Part shown: positions 7,998-14,126 of the stretch, one piece after another
Layout: every line of letters begins with the position of its first letter
Position numbering within the stretch: the first letter of the stretch is position 1
Source: Blastocatellia bacterium
Lineage (GTDB): Bacteria > Acidobacteriota > Blastocatellia > Pyrinomonadales > Pyrinomonadaceae
Assembly: GCA_003487805.1 (NCBI GenBank)
Contig: DNNE01000118.1
Location: 439-19,715, forward strand
Direction of reading: 5' to 3'
Length of the DNA: 19,277 bases
Translations under genes and position numbers: made by a program
The notes under the pieces: model-generated
Databases searched by the model: none
What the model was told of the DNA's origin: nothing
Seen by the model: only the letters and a program-made list of their open reading frames with translations

Positions 7998-8261
7998 GAG
8001 CTGCGAAGCAGCGGCCAGAGTTAAGCCCAGGGCGAGGCTTGGCGAGCCTTGGGTTGCGTTGAAAAAAGTGTCCGGAGCCGCGGAGCGGCGACCGCATCTA
8101 TCTCCAGAGGTATTGGTGAGGGCAGATGAATTAGTCACGCAGGTTCTTGCCTCCAAACACTTCGGTCGCCGCTCCGCGGCTCCAGATAAATTTATTACAA
8201 CGTTAACCCAAGGCTCGCTAAGCTCGCCCTGGGCTTAGTTCTGACCGCTGCTTCGCAGCTC
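7998..8261. repeat. Long imperfect inverted repeat with ~97-bp arms
   Basis: The 478 bases between the decarboxylase and the next gene contain no reading frame of merit. Arm 7998-8094 is the near-complement of 8163-8261, separated by 68 bases. Both outer ends carry GAGCTGCGAAGCAGCGG, both middles carry AAGCCCAGGGCGAG and GAGCCTTGGGTT, and both inner ends carry GGAGCCGCGGAGCGGCGACC. Each arm is itself a string of small palindromes such as GCTGC-GAA-GCAGC and GCCGC-GGA-GCGGC. A separate small hairpin, GGTCC-GAA-GGACC, lies at 7961-7973. There are no flanking target duplications or transposase, so this is best read as an inverted doublet of a composite repeat. Confidence 0.8.
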
Positions 8262-8332
8262 GTTGACACCAATCTATGTGCTCACCTTCTAATTCCATTG
8301 AACATGTCCGCCGGTCGATTCGTTAACGAGGA

Positions 8333-9034
8333 ATGACCGCACGAATCACAAAACCGCGTCGCCTCGCTCGCACGATCGGGGCACTGTTCCTGCTCACAAT
8401 CGTAGCGGGCATCTTCGCCCAGGGCTTTGTTAGCGAAAGACTCATCAACTTTGGCGACGGCGCCGCGACGGCAAACAATATCCTGAATAACAAAGGATTG
8501 TTTCAGTTGGGCTTTGCTGTCTATCTCATTGAGATGGCCAGCCAAGTCGCTACCGCGGCGCTCTTTTATCTGCTGCTGCGGCCGGTCAATGGCAGCATCG
8601 CGTTGACCGCGGCGTTTCTGGAACTGACGGGCTGCATCATCAAGAGCTTTGCCCGCGTCTTCTTCATCACCTCTTTGTTTGTGCTCGGCGGCACAGCTTC
8701 TCTGAGCGCCTTCAGCACGCCGCAGTTGCAGTCACTCGCGCTGCTGCTGCTGAAAGTCAACGACCATGGCGCGGCGATGGCTTTGGCTTTCTTCGGATTC
8801 TCGACCATCCTGAACGGCTTCCTGATGTTCCGGTCAACCTTCCTGCCAAAGTTTCTGGGCGTGTTGGGAATGATTGCAGGCATAGGCTGGCTCGCATTTC
8901 TCTACCCGCCGCTCGGCTATCGCGCCTTCCTCTTCGTCGCGCTCGTAGGCCTGCTGGGTGCCGCCGCAACCATCTTCTGGCTTTTAGTTTTTGGTGTGAA
9001 TGAAGAGAGATGGAAAGAGCGGGCAGGAGCATAG
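8333..9034 (+). CDS. DUF4386 family integral membrane protein
   Basis: The 233-residue protein starts MTARITKPRRLARTIGALFL, a basic N-terminus running straight into the first helix (to about residue 32, ending GIFAQGF), which is the usual DUF4386 opening. Further hydrophobic segments lie near 55-80, 85-110, 140-165, 170-190 and 195-220, giving about six helices. 'GLFQLGFAVYLIEMASQVATAALFYLLLRPVN' (45-76) is the family-typical second and third segment and parallels the equivalent part of the protein at 388-1143. GAGGA sits almost against the ATG, so the spacing is short for a ribosome binding site; the start is chosen by fit to the family. Function is unknown. It is one of three family members in this window, though not adjacent to the other two. 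Confidence 0.82.
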   Translation: MTARITKPRRLARTIGALFLLTIVAGIFAQGFVSERLINFGDGAATANNILNNKGLFQLGFAVYLIEMASQVATAALFYLLLRPVNGSIALTAAFLELTGCIIKSFARVFFITSLFVLGGTASLSAFSTPQLQSLALLLLKVNDHGAAMALAFFGFSTILNGFLMFRSTFLPKFLGVLGMIAGIGWLAFLYPPLGYRAFLFVALVGLLGAAATIFWLLVFGVNEERWKERAGA

Positions 9035-9059
9035 CCGCGCCGATTGGGCTTTTCAGAAC

Positions 9060-9105
9060 GGGACCGGATATTCTCGCCGAAGGCGTGAAATTGATTAGCC
9101 GTGGG
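9060..9105 (+). repeat. 46-bp repeat, copy 1, left flank of a toxin-antitoxin pair
   Basis: This copy and the one at 9734-9779 match at about 40 of 46 positions. Both contain the hairpin-forming core CGCCGAAGGCG and end CCGTGGG. The copy ends just before the antitoxin start. The core is another stem with a three-base loop. Confidence 0.7.
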
Positions 9106-9121
9106 CAGTGGCTTTGATATA

Positions 9122-9351
9122 ATGACCGCTATGCAAACCGAGCTAACCGAACAGGCGAAGAAGCTCAGCATCCCTGATCGAATCCTCCTGGTTGAAGAGA
9201 TTTGGGACAGCATCGCCGAAGAGAATCAGGCCTTTGTGCTAACCGACGCTCAGAAGTTCGAACTCGATCGAAGGCTTGAATCGGTCAGAAACAGTCCGGG
9301 CAAGGCAGAACTTGGGACGAGATCAAGACTGAATTCATGAAGTCACGCTAA
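9122..9351 (+). pseudogene. Addiction-module antitoxin (PF09720-like), one-base frameshift near the C-terminus
   Basis: The N-terminal part MQTELTEQAKKLSIPDRILL, followed by VEEIWDSIAEE, is the signature of the small 'putative addiction module component' antitoxin family. The ATG at 9122 or 9131 is the likely start; the in-frame GTG at 9101 lies inside a repeat and is unlikely. The frame as given diverges after NSPGK and stops at TGA 9338-9340. One frame over, the sequence continues GRTWDEIKTEFMKSR and stops at TAA 9349-9351, seven bases before the toxin ATG, which is the family's normal ending. Restoring one base next to the GGG at 9298-9300 would give a normal protein. Either this is real damage to the toxin-binding tail, or it is a base missing from the assembly. 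Confidence 0.8.
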
Positions 9352-9357
9352 CCCCAG

Positions 9358-9669
9358 ATGATCACTCGGTTCACTCCCGAAGCCGACACCGAACTCGCCG
9401 AGGCCCGTCGTTGGTACGCTCATCAGCGCGAGGATTTGGATCTGGAGTTTATGGAAAGTATCGACGACGCGCTGTCGCGAGTCGTTCTCAATCCTAACTT
9501 GTATCCTATTGTTTACCGGACGCTCAGACGCGTAGTTGTCCGGCGCTTTCCGTTCGCTGTGTTTTATGAAGTCACCGCAGATGAAATTCACGTCATAGCC
9601 GTCTTCCATTCGCGTCGCGATCCCGAAGGGTGGAAGTCGCGAGTGGAATCGCAAGGATCGCAGGCCTGA
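9358..9669 (+). CDS. RelE/ParE-superfamily toxin
   Basis: This 103-residue protein opens ITRFTPEADTELAEARRWY, the N-terminal strand and helix of RelE/ParE toxins. It continues with NPNLYPIVYRTLRRVVVRRF and PFAVFYEVTADEIHVIAVFH, the strand pair that ends these folds, and finishes SRRDPEGWKSR, the common C-terminal pattern. Toxins of this fold either cleave mRNA on the ribosome or poison gyrase; the arginine-rich RRVVVRRFPF strand suits either and does not decide it. It follows the antitoxin in the usual order with a seven-base gap after the corrected antitoxin stop. The reading frame is intact although the antitoxin's is not. Confidence 0.88.
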   Translation: MITRFTPEADTELAEARRWYAHQREDLDLEFMESIDDALSRVVLNPNLYPIVYRTLRRVVVRRFPFAVFYEVTADEIHVIAVFHSRRDPEGWKSRVESQGSQA

Positions 9670-9733
9670 CCCCGGTAAGATGCCGCAGTTCCTTTGGGAG
9701 AGGCTGGGTGAGGGTCCCGACTTTGTGGGGATA

Positions 9734-9779
9734 GCGACCGGGTATTCACGCCGAAGGCGTGAAATTTAATAACCGTGGG
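9734..9779 (+). repeat. 46-bp repeat, copy 2, right flank of a toxin-antitoxin pair
   Basis: Direct copy of the element at 9060-9105, same orientation, about six mismatches, with the core TTCACGCCGAAGGCGTGAA forming a perfect hairpin. It begins 64 bases after the toxin stop, so the two copies bracket the toxin-antitoxin pair. A related TTCACGCCGTCGGCGTGA core occurs near 12782. Confidence 0.7.
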
Positions 9780-9838
9780 ATCGCCCACCGATTTCCAATC
9801 AAGATTTGTATTCACGGCCTAGCCTTGACCGACAGTAG

Positions 9839-9877
9839 CCGGGGGTTGAGTCCCGATTCTCGGGACGATACCCCCGG
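9839..9877. repeat. Two-tier hairpin between the toxin gene and the methyltransferase gene
   Basis: An outer stem CCGGGGGT/ACCCCCGG (9839-9846 with 9870-9877) encloses an inner stem GTCCCGA-TTC-TCGGGAC (9850-9866). It could end toxin transcription, but no T-run follows on either strand, so it is not a standard intrinsic terminator. The rest of 9670-10046 holds only the 46-bp repeat and AT-rich leader before the methyltransferase gene. Confidence 0.6.
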
Positions 9878-10046
9878 AACCAAGCCCCTTAATAATGGTC
9901 AGCCTGCTTTAACCGGCAAGAGAGAGAATCGATGAGTCGAGCTTGACCCGTTTCGGTTTACCCCTCGTGAACGCAACATACGACTTCTCAGTCTGGCTTT
10001 CTTCTTGTATATTTTCGACGTAAATTAAATTCTCTCATAACTAGTC

Positions 10047-11642
10047 ATGAGTGAGTCCATACAATCAGACATCTCGGTAAGAATGCGCCGAGTTCATTCT
10101 ACGAACACCACGCCTGAGATTCTCTTGCGTAAGGCCCTTTGGCAAAGGGGGCTTAGGTATGCGATCTGCAAAACTGAACTGCCGGGGAAGCCCGATATTG
10201 TTCTGCCCTCACGAAGAATTGCAATCTTCGTAGATGGCGATCTATGGCACGGAGGCCAATGGCAACGCCGAGGCAAGGTTGCGTTGGAGGATCAATTCAG
10301 CGTCGCGCGTTCCAAAGAATACTGGCTCGGAAAGATTCGCAGGAACATGGAGCGAGATTGTGCCGCAACTCATAAACTCCTCTGCGCAGGTTGGACGGTG
10401 TTGAGATTCTGGGAGAGCGAAATTCATAAGAACTTGAAACAATGCGTAGAGACAACGATGAATGTCATCGAAAAAAGCGTTAAGCCGACGGCGATTTCTT
10501 TGCTACCTAGGAAATCATTTGCCGAATTCTTTGCGGGAGTTGGATTAATGCGAATGGGCCTCGAGCACGAGGGTTGGTTCGCAGACTTCGCGAACGACAT
10601 GGATGAACAAAAGAAGGAAATGTATTGTGGCAACTTCGAGGAAGATTGGGTGCCATTTTCAACCAAAGATGTTCACAAGTTGTCAGCTGACGTTGTGCCT
10701 AGCGTGACCCTCGCGACGGCATCCTTCCCGTGCAATGATCTTTCGTTGGCGGGTGCTCGTGGTGGCATTAAGGCGGGATCATCCTCAGCGTTCTGGGGCT
10801 TCGTCCAGGTTCTTGAGGATCTTGGAAAACGCCGACCTCCGTTGGTTTTGCTCGAAAACGTGACGGGCTTTCTCTCCTCTCATAAAGGTTCGGATTTTCG
10901 AGAGGCCTTAATCACCCTTAACAAACTTGGTTACAGCGTAGATACATTTATTCTCGACGCCGTAGATTTTGTGCCACAGAGCCGACAACGGCTCTTCGTG
11001 ATCGGAGTTTTGGACTCTGCAAGGAATGAAGATAGTAACGGCTTTGAACTCACGCGGCGAGTAGAGAGTGAGACGAGGCCCAAGGCCCTTGCCGATTTCA
11101 TAGAAGCCAATCGTCAGATTCGCTGGAAGATCCGGCCCTTGCCTGCCCCACCAATAAACCAATTGAGGCTGAAGGATATTCTGGAGAAGTTACCGGACGA
11201 TGCATCTGAATGGTGGAGCACAGAGCGAGCTGAATACCTCTTGAATCAAATGAGTGCTCGACATCGCGAGCAAGCAAATCGAATGATCGAGGGATCGCGA
11301 TGGTCTTACGGAACAGTTTTCCGCCGCATGAGAAATGGACGGTCAATGGCTGAACTCCGCGTTGATGGAATCGCTGGTTGTCTGCGGACGCCACGCGGTG
11401 GATCGGGTCGGCAGATTCTCTTCAAAGCGGGTAAGGGAAAATACTCTGTGCGACTGTTAACGCCACGAGAGGCTGCGCGATTGATGGGCGCTGATAATTA
11501 CCGTATCAAGGTTTCGCTAAATCGAGCGCTATTCGGCTTCGGCGACGCTGTTTGCGTTCCGGTCATCGAGTGGATTGCGCGCTACTATCTCAACCCAGTA
11601 GTGACTGAGCTTCTTCGCGGAAGACCGTTAAGTAAGGTCTAA
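10047..11642 (+). CDS. Vsr-like nuclease fused to a DNA cytosine-5 methyltransferase
   Basis: Residues ~1-140 are a Vsr-type (very-short-patch repair) nuclease domain: VRMRRVHSTNTTPEILLRKA (11-30), LPGKPDIVLP with the metal-binding D50, IAIFVDGDLWHGG (58-70), YWLGKIRRNMERD (92-104) and WTVLRFWE. Residues ~157-531 are a complete C5 methyltransferase: motif I FAEFFAGVGLMRMG, motif IV SFPCNDLS with catalytic C229, motif VI ENV (270-272), motif VIII QSRQRLFVIG (311-320), a target-recognition region ~340-445, motif IX near GCLRTPRGGSGRQ, and motif X FGFGDAVCVPVIEW. Compared with E. coli Vsr, the zinc cysteines are absent (D65, W72 and S124 at the likely positions) and Asp63 replaces the active-site histidine. 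Metal-site Asp and Trp67-His68 remain. It is followed 41 bases later by a GIY-YIG nuclease. The gene looks AT-richer than its flanks, suggesting transfer. The nuclease part may repair T:G mismatches or may cleave foreign DNA. Confidence 0.92.
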   Translation: MSESIQSDISVRMRRVHSTNTTPEILLRKALWQRGLRYAICKTELPGKPDIVLPSRRIAIFVDGDLWHGGQWQRRGKVALEDQFSVARSKEYWLGKIRRNMERDCAATHKLLCAGWTVLRFWESEIHKNLKQCVETTMNVIEKSVKPTAISLLPRKSFAEFFAGVGLMRMGLEHEGWFADFANDMDEQKKEMYCGNFEEDWVPFSTKDVHKLSADVVPSVTLATASFPCNDLSLAGARGGIKAGSSSAFWGFVQVLEDLGKRRPPLVLLENVTGFLSSHKGSDFREALITLNKLGYSVDTFILDAVDFVPQSRQRLFVIGVLDSARNEDSNGFELTRRVESETRPKALADFIEANRQIRWKIRPLPAPPINQLRLKDILEKLPDDASEWWSTERAEYLLNQMSARHREQANRMIEGSRWSYGTVFRRMRNGRSMAELRVDGIAGCLRTPRGGSGRQILFKAGKGKYSVRLLTPREAARLMGADNYRIKVSLNRALFGFGDAVCVPVIEWIARYYLNPVVTELLRGRPLSKV

Positions 11643-11683
11643 AAAGATTGGAAACTAACAGAGCGCAACCCTAAATAAGTTGA

Positions 11684-12433
11684 ATGGTATCCATCAAAAA
11701 CAAGAAACCGACGGTTGCAAAGAATCGGGTTAAGACTTCAGAACCCCCCTTTGAAACACGTGAACTGAGAAAGCAACTGTCGGAATTTTTCCGTCAGCCC
11801 ATTGTAGATCCGAACACGCACGAACCGATTCGACTCGGAGCGTGTAGATTCGGAGTCTATGCATTCTTCGACTATGACGGCGAGCCGATCTACGTAGGTC
11901 GTACACGGGAAAGTTTAGGTGGACGCGTCGGAAGGCATCTAACAAACCAACGCACAGACGCCGTCGCTATGAATGTTCTCGACCCTTTTGAAGTGTGCGA
12001 GATCGAAGTTTGGCCTTTGGCCGAATATCAAGATCGAAAGAAAGACGACAAAGAAGCTCTAGAGGATCTAAACGCTCTCGAGGCTGCGATTTTCCAACGC
12101 GCGCTTCGGGCCTCAAAATTCAACGCAGTTTTGAATGAGAAAGTACCAGTGTCTACAGTCTCGCCACGGTCACTTCCCGCCTCAATTCGCACGCGAGTGG
12201 TTTCGGATCAAGTTAATGAGATTCGCGGTCATCCCGACAGCAGAATCGCGAGGAGAGCTGCTACGCTGGCGAGGCTGGCTCAAGTGATCAGCGAGCGCAG
12301 CGTGAAGCAAGGACTTCGCAGAACCTTGCTTACCCAAGCTAAGCGGTTGGAGTGGTTGGCCGAGGAGAGAATTAAGCCTTTCCTCACAACGATAGAGGCC
12401 GACGACAAGAAAGCTAAGGGTGGAAAGGATTAG
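11684..12433 (+). CDS. GIY-YIG nuclease, candidate restriction endonuclease partner
   Basis: The 249-residue protein carries the GIY-YIG catalytic core: FGVYAFFDYDGEPIYVGRTR (56-75), with GVY and YVG in place of GIY and YIG; RVGRH (81-85); the metal-binding Glu in LEAAIF (E133); and the asparagine region FNAVLN (146-151). The first ~50 residues are a lysine-rich extension with a helix. The last ~90 residues are helical and basic (RIARRAATLARLAQVISERS, 185-204) and probably bind DNA. GIY-YIG folds are used by Eco29kI-type restriction enzymes, homing enzymes and UvrC; the immediate position after a cytosine methyltransferase favours restriction. It is not clearly Eco29kI itself, so the assignment rests on motif and context. 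There is only a weak ribosome binding site before the ATG, so translation may depend on the upstream gene. Confidence 0.85.
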   Translation: MVSIKNKKPTVAKNRVKTSEPPFETRELRKQLSEFFRQPIVDPNTHEPIRLGACRFGVYAFFDYDGEPIYVGRTRESLGGRVGRHLTNQRTDAVAMNVLDPFEVCEIEVWPLAEYQDRKKDDKEALEDLNALEAAIFQRALRASKFNAVLNEKVPVSTVSPRSLPASIRTRVVSDQVNEIRGHPDSRIARRAATLARLAQVISERSVKQGLRRTLLTQAKRLEWLAEERIKPFLTTIEADDKKAKGGKD

Positions 12434-12859
12434 TCGGCGAAGTAGTTGAGCGTAACACCCGGGATCAGGCCTGCGATTTTGCAATTCTTTGGTGCCGCTG
12501 ACTAGGAATTGGCCGCTGATTGAAAAGTGAAGCCAACCGACTATTGTGAAAGTCCCAGCGGTCGTAAGAAGTTACAAGGCTACTCTTGCTCTGAGCAGTT
12601 GTTCGACGTGTTCGCGACTAAGGGCGCTGGAAGCAATCTTCAAGAAGAGTTCCACGATCTCATCATCAGTCATTTCTAAACGGACACCGGTCTATCGCCC
12701 GCTCCGCGGGCTCCAATATAAATATTAATATGTGATCCAGGGGTGGCGCGGCGAAACGGCGCTCACCCCTGGCTATTGTCTTTCACGCCGTCGGCGTGAG
12801 GAACACCCGGTCGCTATCGCTCCCGGTACTGACCTCACGCCTCGCGAGTTGACGATCAA
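12434..12859. other. Gene-poor stretch with hairpins and a possible gene remnant
   Basis: No full gene is seen in these 426 bases. On the minus strand 12572-12673 encodes a 33-residue peptide, MTDDEIVELFLKIASSALSR then EHVEQLLRARVAL. It has a protein-like amphipathic pattern but no ribosome binding site and is probably a remnant or chance. At 12696-12712 lies a GCCCGC-type palindrome (CGCCCGCTCCGCGGGCT) related to the core of the 7998-8261 repeat. A hairpin with CCAGGGGTG/CACCCCTGG arms spans 12738-12773. Next to it, 12782-12799 (TTCACGCC-GT-CGGCGTGA) resembles the core of the 46-bp repeats near 9060 and 9734. Confidence 0.55.
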
Positions 12860-13471
12860 CTACATCGCCATGTGCGAGCTGGGATCGCTCCAATCGGATT
12901 GGCCGGTCGAGCCGCCCAGCGCGCGCACTTGCGCGGTGTAGTCCTTGCCGCGTGTCAGTCCGCTGAAGACGATGCGCTGTGAGTCGCCTGTGAAGACGCT
13001 CGGCAACCAATCACCATCAGACGGCTTGATGCGGCCTTCGTACATGTTGGCGTTCTTTACCGGATCGACCCTCGCCAACAACTGACCGGTCGAGCCGTTG
13101 GTAAGCGCGAGGCCGACCGGCTTGGTCAGTGTCACCTGAGCGCGATTCGTGCTCTGCATCTGAAATCCTGAGCTGAGCAGAATCGCCGGATCGTTGTTGC
13201 AACGGATCTGCACATAAGCCGCTTCGTCGCGCAGTATTGTGATCAGTGCCTGGCGCGAGTTGTTCTTGGCGGCGGTGTCGGCCACACCACCCGTCTGAGC
13301 GGCCGCCAGCTTGGACGCGAAATCAGCTTGCGCCGTTTGCAGGTTTGCCAGGGTGACGGGCGGGGTTGGAAAAGCCGTGTTGCCGGTCATCGCGTCGATA
13401 ACGCCTTGCGCGAAATTGTCGAGTTCGGTGTCGGCGAGCTTGCCGAAACTGAGAGAAACTTTAGCTGCCAT
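12860..13471 (-). CDS. Fibronectin type III domain protein of unknown function
   Basis: This 203-residue protein has no signal peptide (MAAKVSLSFGKLADTELDNF). Residues ~1-90 are helical with an Ala/Gln-rich stretch (LANLQTAQADFASKLAAAQT) followed by NNSRQALITILRDEAAYVQI. Residues ~110-203 form a fibronectin type III-like sandwich: PVGLALTNGSTGQLLARVDP, then MYEGRIKPSDGDWLPS, then GLTRGKDYTAQVRALGGSTG ending in WSDP, where the Tyr-Val alternation and the Leu of 'GLTRGKDY' are typical. Such proteins recur in soil bacteria as hypothetical proteins; no function is known. AAGGAG ten bases before the ATG supports the start. Its 5' leader overlaps an unusual 21-bp tandem array. The protease-zinc enzyme fusion lies upstream on the same strand but ~650 bases away. 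Confidence 0.8.
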   Translation of the reverse strand: MAAKVSLSFGKLADTELDNFAQGVIDAMTGNTAFPTPPVTLANLQTAQADFASKLAAAQTGGVADTAAKNNSRQALITILRDEAAYVQIRCNNDPAILLSSGFQMQSTNRAQVTLTKPVGLALTNGSTGQLLARVDPVKNANMYEGRIKPSDGDWLPSVFTGDSQRIVFSGLTRGKDYTAQVRALGGSTGQSDWSDPSSHMAM

Positions 13472-13571
13472 CTTCTTTGTTCTCCTTATGAGTTTTTTAG
13501 CGAAGTCAAAGGGCGAGCTATTGACTAACGAACCATTCGCCAGAGTTTTTGTTCAGGGAATTGCGAAAAAG

Positions 13572-13887
13572 AAGGGAGGAGAGACGCTTTTCCTAATCGG
13601 CAAGACGTTTTCCCTTATTTTATGCGTGGTTTTCCTAGTTGAGGTAGTGACTTCGCTAATTAGCAGAGGCCATTTAGAAAGTTAGCTTAGTCGCTGAGCT
13701 AATTAGGAGAGCGACGCAGCTAATTAGCGGAGTGACAGAGAAAGGTTTATGTGTCGCTTGGAAACCTTGCCGAGGCGCTTGGAAAGTTAGCGGCGTCGTT
13801 GAGAAAGGTTTCTCAGTCGTTTGGAAAGTTTTCCTGGTGATAAAGAAAACAGGATTTGTGAGTTTGAAAGTTGGGGAAATGAAGTCG
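13572..13887. repeat. Degenerate 21-bp tandem array, about 15 units
   Basis: From 13678 to 13887 the sequence divides exactly into ten consecutive 21-base units, starting at 13678, 13699, 13720, 13741, 13762, 13783, 13804, 13825, 13846 and 13867. Eight begin AAA and two begin CTAATTAG; the middle is usually GTCGCT or close to it, and the end GAG or TGG. A further five units, with one 22-base unit at 13656-13677, continue leftward to 13572 with weaker similarity. GCTAATTAGC, a perfect palindrome, occurs at 13655-13664 and 13719-13728. Reading frames across the array give seven-residue periodicity but are broken by stops and the 22-base unit and lack good starts, so it is probably not translated. 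It lies in the leader of the fibronectin-type gene. Confidence 0.75.
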
Positions 13888-13908
13888 ACAATGCGGCGTC
13901 ATGGCTAG

Positions 13909-14046
13909 GCCACTCCGATGCGCGGCAAGTCTTTGACTTGCAGGACCGCCTCCTCTTTTTCTCCGGGCCTCCGACCCGCGGTCATAGACCGACAGATTCA
14001 GAAAGCCTTCTCGCTAAGTCGAAGACTTACCGCGCATCGGCGTGGC
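13909..14046. repeat. 31-bp imperfect inverted repeat
   Basis: 13909-13939 pairs with 14016-14046 with three mismatches; the shared core is CCGATGCGCGG followed by AAGTCTT and GACTT. The 76-base spacer holds a small CGGTC-ATA-GACCG hairpin. It lies between the 21-bp array and the 3' end of the protease-zinc enzyme gene, whose transcript would run through it. No T-run follows. The stretch 14047-14126 shows nothing else. Confidence 0.7.
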
Positions 14047-14126
14047 AAAGCCATAAAGTAAGTTGCCTCGCTTCGGGTTGCAGATGCGAACTTAGTGCGC
14101 CTCGTCATTACGACGGTTCGAACCAA

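Noticed and set aside
7998..8261. Insertion sequence or MITE with a transposase
   Set aside because: No transposase frame, no target-site duplication seen, and the arms are nested palindromes typical of extragenic repeats.
9338..9340. Read-through of the antitoxin TGA as selenocysteine, given selB in the window
   Set aside because: Reading through does not restore the conserved tail, which lies in another frame, and there is no cysteine position expected there.
9839..9877. Intrinsic terminator after the toxin gene
   Set aside because: The stem is strong but no T-run follows on either strand, so it is listed only as a hairpin.
13678..13887. CRISPR array
   Set aside because: Units are 21 bases, contiguous and degenerate, with no unique spacers between conserved repeats and no cas genes.
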